DNA from: Symsagittifera roscoffensis | Lineage: Eukaryota > Xenacoelomorpha > Acoela > Convolutidae | Length of the DNA stretch: 64,000 bases | Reading direction: 5' to 3' | Assembly (NCBI RefSeq): GCF_963678635.1 | Contig: NC_087066.1 | Span: 29,393,301 to 29,457,300 of the forward strand | Shown here: piece after piece, positions 13,963-25,460 of the stretch | Position numbering within the stretch: position 1 is the first letter of the stretch | Layout: each line of letters begins with the position of its first letter | Translations under genes and position numbers: made by a program | Notes under the pieces: model-generated | What the model was told of the DNA's origin: nothing | Database searches by the model: none | The model's input: the letters and a program-made list of their open reading frames with translations, nothing else

Positions 13963-16230
13963 TCAAGTCCTTTTAATTTTTGAGACATGACGTTTTTATT
14001 GGTTTGTTTAAAAAGATTCAGACTCAATTTTAAGTAAAATTTGAAATTTCCAAACCTGTAGCTGGGGGCTGTTAGAGTACTTTCAGGTTTTGTTCAGAAA
14101 ACTTGAAATTTAATTTTCAGAAAAAATTGATATTCCTACACATGTAGTTGGCGGCTGTCAGGGTCCTTTCAGGTTTTGCTCGCGAATATTCCTCTCAAAT
14201 ATGACGCTCAAATCTTTGCAGTTTTTGAGACCTGACGTTTTTTTATGGTTTTTCAAAAATATTTTCAGAAAACTCAAATTACGAAATCTTGTACCAATTA
14301 TCAATTATTTCACGGAATTCCTAATTCTGTAGTTGGGCGCTCTCCATTTTTTGGAGGATTGCGAGTCTTGCCTCCAATTATGAGGGTTTTAACGGTTCAG
14401 AAAACTTGAATTACAAAGTTTTTAAATAACTGTCAAACAACTCACGAAATTCCCAATTCTGTAATTGGGGATGTGAGAGTACTTTCAGGTGTTGCGAATC
14501 TTGCATCCATTTATTACTGCTCAAATTTTTGTTGTTTTCGAGACATGACGCACGTTTGGTTTGTAAATTCAGACTCAATTTTAAGTTTTTTTTTCGAAAT
14601 TTGAAATACCGAACCCTGTAGTATTGACAACTCAGAGTACTATTAGGGTCTGCTAGTCTTGCCTCCAAATATGACTGCTAAAATCTTCGTAGTTTTCGGA
14701 CTCCGAAAACTCAAACAACAAAATCTTTCACAAACTATCAAATAATTCTCGAATTTTCAGATCCTGTATTGGGTGCTCTCTGTGTTTTCAAGGATTGCGA
14801 GTCTTGCCTCCAATTATGGTTGCCGAAGTCCTTGTAGTTTTCGAGACATGTTGTTTTTATGGTTTCTGCAAAATAGTTTGAAAAATTAAAAATAATCTCT
14901 CAATTTATCAAATCGTTCACAAAATTCCCAGTTCTCTAAATGGAACTGTCGTAGCATTTTCAGGTATTGCGAATCTTGCATCCAAATATTTCCGATCAAA
15001 TCTTTGTAGTTTTTGGGACATGACGTTTTTTCAAGTCCTTTTAGTTTTTGAGACATGACGTTTTTATTGGATTGTTTAAAAAAGATTCAGACTCAATTTT
15101 AAGTTTAATTTTCAAAATTTGAAATTTCCAAACCTGTAGCTGGGGGCTGTTAGAGTACTTTCAGGTTTTGTTCAGAAAACTTGAAATTTAATTTTCAGAA
15201 AAAATTGATATTCCTACACATGTAGTTGGCGGCTGTCAGGGTCCTTTCAGGTTTTGCTCGCGAATATTCCTCTCAAATATGACGCTCAAATCTTTGCAGT
15301 TTTTGAGGCCTGACGTTTTTTTATGGTTTTTCAAAAATATTTTCAGAAAACTCAAATTACGAAATCTTGTACCAATTATCAATTATTTCAAGGAATTCCT
15401 AATTCTGTAGTTGGGCGCTCTCCATTTTTTGGAGGATTGCGAGTCTTGCCTCCAATTATGACGGTTTTAACGGTTCAGAAAACTTGAATTACAAAGTTTT
15501 TAAATAACTGTCAAACAACTCACGAAATTCCCAATTCTGTAATTGGGGATGTGAGAGTACTTTCAGGTGTTGCGAATCTTGCATCCATTTATTACTGCTC
15601 AAATTTTTGTTGTTTTCGAGACATGACGCACGTTTGGTTTGTAAATTCAGACTCAATTTTAAGTTTTTTTTTCGAAATTTGAAATACCGAACCCTGTAGT
15701 ATTGACAACTCAGAGTACTATTAGGGTCTGCTAGTCTTGCCTCCAAATATGACTGCTAAAATCTTCGTAGTTTTCGGACTCCGAAAACTCAAACAACAAA
15801 ATCTTTCACAAACTATCAAATAATTCTCGAATTTTCAGATCCTGTATTGGGTGCTCTCTGTGTTTTCAAGGATTGCGAGTCTTGCCTCCAATTATGGTTG
15901 CCGAAGTCCTTGTAGTTTTCGAGACATGTTGTTTTTATGGTTTCTGCAAAATAGTTTGAAAAATTAAAAATAATCTCTCTCAATTTATCAAATCGTTCAC
16001 AAAATTCCCAGTTCTCTAAATGGAACTGTCGTAGCATTTTCAGGTATTGCGAATCTTGCATCCAAATATTTCCGATCAAATCTTTGTAGTTTTTGGGACA
16101 TGACGTTTTTTCAAGTCCTTTTAGTTTTTGAGACATGACGTTTTTATTGGTTTGTTTAAAAAAGATTCAGACTCAATTTTAAGTTTAATTTTCAAAATTT
16201 GAAATTTCTCAAACCTGTAGCTGGGGGCTG
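13963..16230 (+). repeat. 1.08-kb higher-order satellite duplication
   Basis: Copy 1 (about 13,963-15,032) and copy 2 (about 15,033-16,111) are offset by 1,078 bp and nearly identical. A truncated third copy starts at 16,112. Each begins at TCAAGTCCTTTTA followed by TTTTTGAGACATGACG. The junction TGACGTTTTTTCAAGTCC at 15,023 and 16,101 is the internal breakpoint. Confidence 0.88.
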
Positions 16231-16346
16231 TCGTAGTTTTCTCAGGGGTTGCTAATCTTTATACTAATTTAACTGCTCAAATTGTTTTTTTTTGGTTTCC
16301 AGATATGAAGTTTTGTGTGATTTTTTCGAAATTTGTTCAGAAAACT

Positions 16347-18565
16347 TTAATATAAGTGCTTAAAACATTGAAATTCCTAACCCTGTAATTGGGGACTGTC
16401 AGAGTACTCCCATGTGTTGTGAATCTTACCTCCAAATATGACTGTTTTTGTTTTTTTTTTAAATTGCAAAACTCAAATTACCATGTCTCAAATTTTTTCA
16501 ATTTATATAACTCAAATTACATAAAACTCAAATTACAAAATTTTTCACGAAATACATAATTAATGAAATTCTTAAACTTCTGGATGGTTGCTGTCAGATT
16601 TTTCTGGAGGATAGCGAATCTTGCCTCAAAATATGACTGCTCAATCCTTGCAGTTTTCGAGACAGGACTTTTCTTATGTTTTTTCAGAAAAGTTTTCAGA
16701 AAACTTACGTTTAAATTTTTCCAATATTAAGTTTTTCCAATATTTGAAGTTTTCAAACCTGTATTTGGGAGCTGTCAGAGTACTCTCAGGGGTTGCGAGT
16801 CTCTCCTCTAATTGTGAAATTTTTTTAGATATGACGTTTTCTGTGATTTTTGTTAAGAAAACTTAAATTTAATTTTAAAAAAATTGAAATTCCTAGCACT
16901 GTAGTTGGGAACTGTCAGTAAGGGAGTAATTCATTTAGGTGTTGCGAGTCTTGCATCCAAATGTCTGCTCAAATTTTTGTGGTTCTAGTAACATGACGTT
17001 TTTTGATGGTTTTGCTTACAAATTATCAAATAATTCACGAAATTCCCAACCCTGTAATTGGGTCTTTTTGAAACTTGTCAAAGAATTTGGAATTTGAATT
17101 TTCTATCTCTATGGTGAGGCGCTGTCAAGGCAATCTCAAGGGTTGCAAAACTTGCCTCCATATGACTGCTCAAATCTTTGAAGTTAAGGAGATATGATGT
17201 TTTTGTGAGAAAATATTGAGAAAACTTGAATTTAAAAAAAAGTTCACCAATTTTGAATCTAAATGGAGCTGCCCGGGTACCTCGAGAGGTAACGGTTCTT
17301 GTCTCCAAGTATGACTGCTCAAATCTTTGCAGTTTTGAGATAATACAATGTTTCAGAAAACTTGGATTTGAAAAAAAAATCAAACATTTGAAACTTATAA
17401 TTCTGCAGTTGGGTACTGTGAGGGTTTTTATCAGGGATTGCAAACTTTAATGTAAGTGCTTAAAACATTGAAATTCCTAACCCTGTAGTTGGGGACTGTC
17501 AGAGTACTCCCATGTGTTGTGAATCTTACCTCCAAATATGACTGTTATTGTTTTTTTTTTTTTTCAAATTGCAAAAGTCAAATTACAAAGTCTCAAATTT
17601 TTTCAAATTATATAACTCAAATTACATAAAACTCAAATCACAAATTATTTCACAAAATATATAATTAATGAAATTCTCAAACTTCTGGATGGTTGCAGTC
17701 AGATTTTTCTGGAGGATAGCAAATCTTGCCTCTAAATATGACTGCTCAATCCTTGCAGTTTTCGAGACAGGACTTTTCTTATGTTTTTTCAGAAAAGTTT
17801 TCAGAAAACTTACGTTTAAATTTTCCCAATATTAAGTTTTTCCAATATTTGAAATTTTCAAACCTGTATTTGGGAGCTGTCAGAGTACTCTCAGGGGTGC
17901 GAGTCTCTCCTCTAATTGTGAAATTTTTTTAGATATGACGTTTTTCCAGATATGACGTTTTCTGTGATTTTTGTTAAGAAAACTTAAATTTAATTTAAGA
18001 AAAATTGAAAATCCTAGCACTGTAGTTAGGGGCTGTCAGTAAGGGAGTAATTCTTTTAGGTGTTGCGAGTCTTGCATCCAAATTTCTGCTCGAATTTTTG
18101 TGGTTCTAGTAACATGACGTGTTTTGATGGTTTTATTTACAAATTATCAAATAATTCACTGAATTCCCAACCCTGTAATTGGGTCTTTTTGAAATTTGTC
18201 AAAAAAATTGGAATTTGAATTTTCTATCTCTATGGTGAGGCGCTGTCAAGGCAATCTCAAGGGTTGCAAATCTTGCCTCCATATGACTGCTCAAATCTTT
18301 GAAGTTAAGGAGATATGATGTTTTGGTGATAAAATATTGAGAAAACTTGAATTAAAAAAAAATGTTCACCAATTTTGAATCTCTAAGTGGCGCTGCCCCG
18401 GTACCTCGAGAGGTAACGGTTCTTGTCTCCAAGTATGACTGCTCAAATCTTTGTAGTTTTCGAGATAATACAATGTTTCAGAAAACTTGGATTTGGAAAA
18501 AAAAATCAAACATTTGAAACTTCTAATTCTGCAGTTGCGTACTGTGAGGGTTTTTATCAGGAATT
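16347..18565 (+). repeat. 1.10-kb higher-order satellite duplication
   Basis: Copy 1 (about 16,347-17,446) and copy 2 (from about 17,447) are offset by 1,100-1,105 bp. They share the start AAGTGCTTAAAACATTGAAA and the unusual GTACCTCGAGAGGTAACGG segment at about 17,276 and 18,400. A diverged third start occurs near 11,930. Copy 2 grades into decayed monomers after about 18,565. Confidence 0.85.
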
Positions 18566-19316
18566 GCAAATCTTGCGTCCTAATGCGACTGCTCAAATGC
18601 ATTTTTTAAAAAGAGATCTGACGTTTTTCAATGATTTTTTCATAGAAATTAACTTCAAGAAATCATTAATTGGAAGTTCCCATCTTTATAGTGAGGTAAA
18701 TTTGTTGTCAGGATACTCTCAGGCGTTGTGAAACTTTCTTCTACATCTGAAACTTTTCTCTAAATATGTTTTTTAATTATTAGTGAGATATAATGTTGGT
18801 TATGAATTTTTGAAAATCTCTCGGGAAACTTAGGTTTAAAAATACGCGAGTTTCCCAACCCTGTAGTTGGTTGCTTTCAGCGTACTCTCAGGGATGACAG
18901 TTTTCCCCTCTATATATGACGTCTAGTTGATGTTTTCCAAAAAAGTTATAAAGAAGAAGTTCACAAAATATAATTTGAAATTCACAATCTTTTCGAAAAA
19001 ATATAATTTGAAATTCACAATCTTTTCGAAAACTTGAGGTACAATAAACAAGAGGTAAAAAATTTTACAAACTTCAAAATTCTCAACAAAATTTGTGCTC
19101 TCAGGTTACTCTCAGTATTTGCAAAGTTTGCCTTCAAATTTCTCCAAAGGCGCTTCAAGTGTCTTAGACATGAAGTTTTTATATGATGATTATGAAATTT
19201 TGAAAATTATGAAGTTACCAGCCCTGCAATTGGGTGCTGCCAAAGTACATCTTCAGAGGTTGCAGATCTTGTTTTCAATATATGCCGTTTTTGTGAGTTA
19301 CCAAAAATTCGAAGCC

Positions 19317-19340
19317 TCGGAGGTGCGTTATACGCTAGTT
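19317..19340 (+). repeat. Right-border motif of the satellite array
   Basis: TCGGAGGTGCG, six bases, CGCTAGTT marks the point where satellite similarity ends. It matches the motif at 72-97 and at 61,845-61,870 in the same orientation. It may be a terminal sequence of an element that carries the tandem repeats. Confidence 0.5.
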
Positions 19341-19355
19341 GAATTGAAATCTTAG

Positions 19356-21046
19356 TTGCACAAGAATCTCATCGATTAAAATGGATTTTTTTTGACAATT
19401 TATTCGAAATTTCATTTGATTGACTAAGTGTGGCTGTATGCTGTCAGCCTTTTTGGAATCTTATCTGTGAGATAAAGATACAAAAATCTGAAACACAATT
19501 TTTTTGGAGGTTTGAATATTTTCTTATATTTTTGGTTTGTTTTGATTCGTTCATTTTAAGAAATATAAAGTGCTGTTGGATGCCCCTGTCTGTTTTCACG
19601 AGTCCTTTAATTTTTTTGCTTGCTTCTATATGTTTAGGAAGCGTTTTTCCACCTTCACCAATCTTCTTGAAGCGCCGAAACAATCTTCTAAATCTTTCTC
19701 ATTTATGTCAGTTTTGCACTTCGGTGGGGTTCCGTCTTTCGGGCCGCGTTAGTTCAGTTATGGTGGGTAGTTCCGTCTAGTCTAACGGTTGCTTTTAGTT
19801 GCAGTTTGATTTCTTTTTAATCATCATCAACACAAATGTTTTTGTTCACCCGTTTCTTGTATTCAAAGGTGTTTGCAATTCAAAGCATCGTACGGACTCT
19901 AAAATGAGCTTCTAGGATTTGCATCAGCGTCGTCTGCGTCTCCTCTTGATGACCATAGGGTTCTCAATCTCTGATAGCATCGAAGAAATCCTTCGCTAGG
20001 TCGCGCACGCACGCCATTCGCGGTATGCTGAAGTCCTTCGGCGTAAACGTGCTTCCGGTAACTAAGTTTTACCGTTCTGAAAAATGCGATCCTATGCCAT
20101 CTTGTCACATTCCGGTAGCAATTGTTGACTCTCCTAATTAGCGAATTTGCACAGTCACGACTGATAAGGTACATAACAACGGTTTTTAAATTCCAATCTG
20201 GTAGCTTTAAAATTATTTATTTTCATAGTCTCCTCTACGTCACACTCGTTCATGATCTGGTGGCCTGCTCGGTCGAATAAATGTTTGTGCCTCCCATGAG
20301 TACGACGGTTCGTATTTGCATCTTTTTAGATTTCCATTTTAAAGTTCAATTAATTTCATTTGAAAAAAGGAAGGCTAATTACTCTCTCGAAAAATGAAAG
20401 TCGACGTGTAGCGAAAAAGAATGTGAACGACCTCTAGTTTCGGAAGTAGATTCTAATTTTATAGTTTCCTGGTGCAATACAAAAACTTTCCTATTGATGC
20501 AGTTTTCTCAAATTAAACTGCATCTGGATTACTTTCATGAAAAATGTGTCAAACATAGTTTTTTTTAAATTATAAGAGCTTTAAGGTATACATATTTCTT
20601 TTCGAAATTCGGATTTTCAAAACAAAGAAGTCCGTTTTTTCTGCTTTCTTGACCTTTTTAACTTTCTGTTAATCATATTATAATTTTTCTAGTCAAGCTT
20701 TTTCGAAATTTTTGTTGACAATTGTTTTCTCTTACCGCAAAGCTTCACCTCTTGCGCAAAGTTTCACATCTTGCAAAAGCATTTAAATGCAATGAGATAC
20801 GGATTGAGTGGCCTTAGATATGAATGAACAGAACTTAAGTAACAGAGGAATTTGGAGGTGGAGTTATATATACTTTGATGATGTTAATTCAAAATATATT
20901 GATGGACTCTGAAGGAATCTGCATTAAAAATTTTGCAGTTTGAGAGACCAGTGTCCATTATGGTCCACAATAATCGATATACAAGAAGTTTTCGGCCTCT
21001 TATTTTATGCTCCACTTGCATCATTTGCATATTTTAGATTTTAGTT
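19356..21046. other. Intergenic region between the satellite and SON, with an unidentified less AT-rich patch
   Basis: No gene is recognised. From about 19,570 to 20,330 the composition is visibly less AT-rich than on either side. On the minus strand there is a 91-codon arginine-rich open frame at 19,899-20,174, whose other two frames are also partly open. I see no known domain. The patch could be an old exon or a promoter/5' region of a neighbouring transcript. An AATAAA lies at about 20,276 on the plus strand. From 20,340 to 21,046 the sequence is AT-rich and featureless up to a pyrimidine-poor TTTTAG just upstream of the SON start. Confidence 0.4.
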
Positions 21047-22915
21047 ATGGACCTGCTTTTACGCTCTTTCGTAAAAGACAAAATGAGGGAACTATCCCAA
21101 GTCGACCAGCCAGTAACTGAAGCTAAAGCATCAAATAGCAAACAGATAGTATATCTGAGTAACGATAGTAGCGATAGTGAAAATGACAATGAATCGAGAA
21201 AGAGTTCGAAAAAAAGCAAAAAGAAAAAACGCAAGAAGGAAAAGGATAGGAAAAGAGACAGGTCGAGATCTTCGTCTGAAAGCGACGTAGATGATGAGAA
21301 CTCGAGTCACAGCGGAAAACGGAGAACCAGTAGACATAAAACGTCAACTAGCAGGCACAAGGACAAAAGTGCGAGTAAAGCGAAAAGCAAATCGAAATCA
21401 AAAAGCGGTTTCTACGAAGAATACGAACAGGTTAAAGATCTTTTAGAACACATGGGAAATGGATTTATAAAAGAAGAATTGCCTATAAGGACAGACGCCT
21501 ATGTGTACCGTAGAAACGGTGACGATTCTCGATCCAGAAATCGAAGTCGAAACAGATCAAGGTCACGTGATCGAAGCAAGAAAAAGCATGACCGGAGCCG
21601 AAAAGATAAGCGAGGAAGCTCGTCAGACTCTAGTTCGGAACGAAAAAATAAGTATAGCAAAAAAGATAGCAGAGCAGAAGTTAAAACGTATATTTTGCCT
21701 CAATTTAACACCAACGCCTTTTCTGCTAGTTTCAACACTGCGCCTCCCAAACTAACTAACAGCTCTAGAACTGTGCATTCTAATGTGAAAGGTACGACAA
21801 CTACCAAAACCGTTGAGTATAAGTCGAAAGCTCCGAAAGAAGATCAGAGTATTGAAAGCTATGTTAAAATGTGTCGGCAAATCGCGAAAGATGAGACAGG
21901 TGAAAACGGCTCGGGTTCTCAAGACGAACCGACGAATGTTCCGTGGGTCTCGGATGACGAAGGACCCGAAGCTGCAACCGGTGCCTGGCGGAAACAAGAC
22001 TTCGTTGTCAAACCAGCGAACCGAATCATTCAACTTAACATTCCGAATGCAACTCAGCTACAGATGCCAGTATACAAAACAGGCACCGAGTTAAGGGTGC
22101 AATTCCCGGTCGGGTCAGGTGAAGATCACAGGGAGCATAATCAAAAAATAGCCTGTGGAAAAATACCGGAATATGACCCGAAAGCCGATATTGTTTACGA
22201 AGAGGAAACCTTTAGAGCCGCAGAGCCAGCTAGACGGCCAGATATCAACAAACTAATGCGCGAAAAAGCAGCACTAACTAAAGCTCTTGAAGTTAATCCA
22301 TACGACGCAGGTTCCCTGATTAAATTGCACAAACTAGAGAAGAGTATTTTTGAGTGGAGCAAACCAATCAAGGAACCAGGCAAGTTCACTGGAACCACCA
22401 AAGTCCAGGTTCTGAGTCACAAACAGCTGGAAGGAGACGATCACGGAGCCGGTGCCTGGGTTAGAAAAGATATGTTCAAACGTCTGAATAGGTTAAATGA
22501 AACTACAGCTGGCCCAGGAAAACGTTTGCTAGAAAAGATGGGCTGGAAGCCAGGTCAGGCTCTGGGCAAAAATAAAAATGGGTCAACTGAGCCTATAGAT
22601 TTGAATTTTAACCTTGACCGAAAAGGTTTATGTGGCAGAGATGAAGTTATCGGAACTGGGCCTCAGTATGGGGCACTTGCGGGTCTTCAAGGCCGTCATC
22701 CGGTATCAGTTCTAGAAGAAGAATGTAGAAATAAAGGTTGGGGCACACCCTATTACGAGCTCGTTTCAGAAAGTGGTCCTCCACATAAAAGGATTTTCCA
22801 CTTCAAAGTGAGAGTTAATAACGTTGATTATATTCCGCATTCGGGAAGCAACAGTAAGAAACAAGCGAAAACTGACGCGGCTGCGGGTGCACTTTTTGCC
22901 CTTGGTTTGAGTTGA
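21047..22915 (+). CDS. SON: SON-like splicing cofactor (RS-rich, G-patch, dsRNA-binding domain)
   Basis: This is an uninterrupted 622-codon frame. SON is a nuclear-speckle protein that promotes splicing of weak introns, mainly in cell-cycle genes. The N-terminus (LLRSFVKDKMREL, residues 4-16) matches the start of animal SON proteins and supports this ATG. Residues about 45-120 and 165-205 are Lys/Arg/Ser-rich with RS dipeptides. Around 400-470 lies the conserved pre-G-patch segment (KALEVNPYD, then FTGTTKVQVL and GAWVRKDMF). The G-patch is at about 489-532 (LLEKMGWKPGQALGKNKNG then DRKGL). A C-terminal dsRNA-binding domain covers 551-622 (HPVSVLEE to KKQAKTDAAAGAL). At 622 residues it lacks the long repeats of vertebrate SON (about 2,400), as is common in invertebrates. 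ATTTTAG precedes the ATG by a few bases, so a 5'-UTR intron or spliced-leader acceptor is possible. Base composition is clearly less AT-rich than the flanks. Confidence 0.94.
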   Translation: MDLLLRSFVKDKMRELSQVDQPVTEAKASNSKQIVYLSNDSSDSENDNESRKSSKKSKKKKRKKEKDRKRDRSRSSSESDVDDENSSHSGKRRTSRHKTSTSRHKDKSASKAKSKSKSKSGFYEEYEQVKDLLEHMGNGFIKEELPIRTDAYVYRRNGDDSRSRNRSRNRSRSRDRSKKKHDRSRKDKRGSSSDSSSERKNKYSKKDSRAEVKTYILPQFNTNAFSASFNTAPPKLTNSSRTVHSNVKGTTTTKTVEYKSKAPKEDQSIESYVKMCRQIAKDETGENGSGSQDEPTNVPWVSDDEGPEAATGAWRKQDFVVKPANRIIQLNIPNATQLQMPVYKTGTELRVQFPVGSGEDHREHNQKIACGKIPEYDPKADIVYEEETFRAAEPARRPDINKLMREKAALTKALEVNPYDAGSLIKLHKLEKSIFEWSKPIKEPGKFTGTTKVQVLSHKQLEGDDHGAGAWVRKDMFKRLNRLNETTAGPGKRLLEKMGWKPGQALGKNKNGSTEPIDLNFNLDRKGLCGRDEVIGTGPQYGALAGLQGRHPVSVLEEECRNKGWGTPYYELVSESGPPHKRIFHFKVRVNNVDYIPHSGSNSKKQAKTDAAAGALFALGLS

Positions 22916-23527
22916 TTGGAAGGAAAATACTTCGAAATTTTCAAATTGATTACGAAATTGAAAATTCTTAAAGAAAATTCGAGGCTGTTCAGATTACTGA
23001 AAAACAGTTTTATCTCAGTTGTAGAGCAATATCTCTCAAATTCAATCTACAAATCGAGCCAGGTTGGGTTTGTATGCAAAATTGCATCCGGCAGAAAAGT
23101 ATTGGATTGTTTTTTTTTTTCGAATTAGAAAAATGATGTAGAATTTTGCATACGAATCTAACTTGGCAAGATGTGACGTTTATCGCTCTCAAAAATTCGT
23201 CTTTCCTGGCTCAATCTTGTTACGGTTGAAGTTTACTTCAATTTGTTTCTGTTGGAGGCGAGTTCAAGAAAACCGAAGAATATGGAACGAGGTGGCGCAG
23301 CTGGTGGCGCGCGCAGCTTGGAGGCGCGTCCGGAAAAGGGAAATGAACTTCAAATATTTCTTGTTTAGAATGTATATAATTTTGCAATTAAAGTTGGAAT
23401 ATTTTTTTTAATATAAAAACAAGACTGCCCTTTAACTGGTATCGTTTAGATTTCAGTAAAAAAATTGAACGTAGTAAATTTTGAACGTAATTTGTTTATC
23501 TTTCCTCAACAACCAATATGAAATTTT

Positions 23528-23625
23528 TGCCCTTGTGATAAGCCAAGGTTTTTAATCGGGTAGTAGACTTTTTCCCATAACGAACCTTGTTCACAGGTTT
23601 CAGCACATCGCGTCATTTTAGCACC
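23528..23625 (+). repeat. Dispersed repeat, copy 1
   Basis: The reading CCTTGTGATAAGCC, then ATCGGGTAGTAGACTTTTTCC, then TTGTTCACAGG and CATTTTAG aligns with 37,709-37,800 (CCCTGCGATAAGC, ATCGGCTAGTAGACTTG, TTGTTCACAGG, ATTTTAG). Two diverged copies in the same orientation 14 kb apart suggest an interspersed element. Confidence 0.6.
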
Positions 23626-25288
23626 TGATGAATTTCTGCCTGCAGAACATGTTCGTACTATAGTTTCGCTTACTGGTCGAGTCGAGTTATAGCAATCGAT
23701 GCTGTGAAGGCGGTAGATGCAAGTTCGTGCAAAGCTGTTTTTTTTAAAAATCTTTTGGCTGGTTTTAAGCGTATTGGATGTCGGCTTGTACCAAATGTTT
23801 TTTTTTTCGATTGATTTAACTCTGACAATAATTTTTTGAAACCTCACGACACTCCGTAAAGTTAATTTTTTTGTGTGTTTTTGTGACAGTTTTTAGTGTT
23901 AGTGACATTTTTTGTCTTTTTAGCCTGTTTTATATTGTAATCTTATTGGAAATAGCAATGGCGGTTGTTATAAGAGGCTAATTTATTGTTTACTTTTCGG
24001 TGCAGAAGATTTGCACATTTTCTTTCGATGCATTTGTTTTTGTCGGCTGTTTTCGTTAGCTGATTTGTTTTATTATTCTAACCTTCTTGACACCAGTAAG
24101 AGAGGCTGTTACTTCAGTCAGACAATATATTTTAACAAGGATAGTCGGTTGCTATGCAATTAGCTCTAAATGTTCCGACCATATTCTTAAAAAAAAAAAC
24201 TTTTTTTTTTCAAATTGAATGTCGTTTTTTTTGTACGTGGTCTGATAGAAAGATTAGACGAAAGCCTGATATTTAAGCTTATTCGGCAATTTTCGTAAAA
24301 TTGGTAAGATGGACAACAATTTTATTCAAAAATTGGCTGGAAAAACAAAAAAATGTAGGGAAAATATCTTAAAAGTTGATAAAATTTGTAAAACTTTTTT
24401 TGCAGATTTATTTGAATCCTAGAATGGCGCTGAAAAACTATCGAAAACTAATTAAATTTTAGCAAAGTCAAATGTTTAGGGCTTGAATAGGTCTATCTTT
24501 CTTTTTGTAAAAAGCAAATTTTACGCCTGCTTGCGCGCCTTAGTCGCTTGAAATTTATAGCCGTTTGGAAGTTTTTTAATGTCGTTCGAATCACGACTAA
24601 AAGGGCTTTAATGGGATATATCGCTTGAACTTGTCAGATGATTATTTGTGTCACCTGATTTTGCATGGACTACAAATCAGTGAAAAATTTTAAAACACCC
24701 GAATTCAAAGTATCTCCCATTTTCAATGGTCGGTACAAAAACGATTTCGATAGATTTTTTGCTAGTTTTGAAATGTTAATAATAGTTTTTCCCTAATACT
24801 GTAAATTTGGTCATGTAGGTTCACTGTTCAGATCCTTTTGTCAGTTTGATTATATATCCAGTAAAATAAATTTCAATAATAGTTTCGCACATTTTCTACA
24901 TAAGTGGGAAATATTTTTCAAATTATGTAGTAGATTTCGAAAAAAAAAATTGATAGTTGTTCTAGCTAAGCTATTTCTGATATCGTTTTAGGTTTATTCT
25001 TTCAATATTTTGATAATGCACTTTTTGTTCAGTTTCATGTGCTGGTATGTTTCTTTTGTTTTCGTTCAACCCTTTCTGTTTTTTTTTCTGATAGAATTTT
25101 TTGGCTTTCGAAATGAAATTTCATTTTTGTTTTAAGCTTCATCATTTGCAAAACCATAGTTTTTTCGTGTCTAACTTGTTTTTGTTCTTGTTGATTTATA
25201 CTGTTTCTCGGCTTTTTTGAAAGAAAAGTCGAAGAAGTAGTTTCTACATTTTTGAATTGAGAATCATTATTTCTCATTTTAAGGTTCC

Positions 25289-25460
25289 TGACTGGAATGT
25301 CTTTGTCTTGTTTGTATTATTGGCTTCTGCAAAACTCAGGAAATATTATCCGTATGGTTGGACAACAGAAAGACGTTCCTCACTGAAATGTCTTTCTGTC
25401 TCTGTTTGTATTATTGGCGTCTGCAAAACTCAGGAAATGTTATCAGTATGGTTGATACCT
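25289..25460 (+). repeat. Short tandem duplication (about 90 bp unit)
   Basis: Two adjacent copies of a segment contain TTTGTATTATTGGC, TCTGCAAAACTCAGGAAAT and GTATGGTTG. Copies start near 25,289 and 25,384 and differ at several bases. I assign no function. Confidence 0.75.

Larger units (their letters stand above)
360..19350 (+). repeat. Diverged satellite array, monomer about 150-185 bp
   Basis: The whole interval is built from one repeat unit in a single orientation. Landmarks in order are: AACCCTGTAGTTGGGGGCTG; TCAGAGTACTTTCAGGTGTT; GCGAATCTTGCCTCCAAATA; TGACTGCTCAAATCTTCGTA; GTTTTCGAGACATGACG; an AT-rich part with TTTTCAGAAAACTCAAATTA; and ATCTTTCACAAATTATCAAA. A full unit is about 182 bp. 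Observed spacings of the CCCTGTAG landmark are roughly 150-185 bp, with truncated units near 80-110 bp. I estimate on the order of 100 units. Neighbours differ considerably, but blocks of several units have been duplicated together. Short open frames of 60-120 codons occur in all frames because stops are sparse in the core. The unit length is not a multiple of three and no frame is sustained, so I do not regard it as coding. The last units, from about 18,600, are the most decayed. Confidence 0.93.

Noticed and set aside
17265-17285. CCCGGGTACCTCGAG looks like a cloning polylinker (SmaI-KpnI-XhoI), hinting at vector contamination
   Set aside because: It lies in the satellite monomer at the position of the GGCTGTCAGGGTACTCTCAGGGG core, and its duplicate at 18,395 reads CCCCGGTACCTCGAG. 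It is a chance variant of the repeat, with no vector sequence around it.
360-19350. Regular repeats considered as a CRISPR array
   Set aside because: Units are about 150-185 bp, diverged, with no constant-length short repeat and spacers and no cas genes. The window is eukaryotic.
581-19355. Many open frames of 60-121 codons within the array, some exactly repeated
   Set aside because: They follow from the low stop density of the monomer core. Frames rotate from unit to unit because the unit is not a multiple of three, and identical ones merely reflect block duplications.
19899-20174. 91-codon minus-strand frame as a gene; one alternative frame reads VRDLAKDFFDAI, vaguely like a histone H3 helix
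   Set aside because: The histone-like stretch has an internal stop and lacks the rest of the fold. The 91-codon frame has no domain. I kept it only as an unidentified patch.
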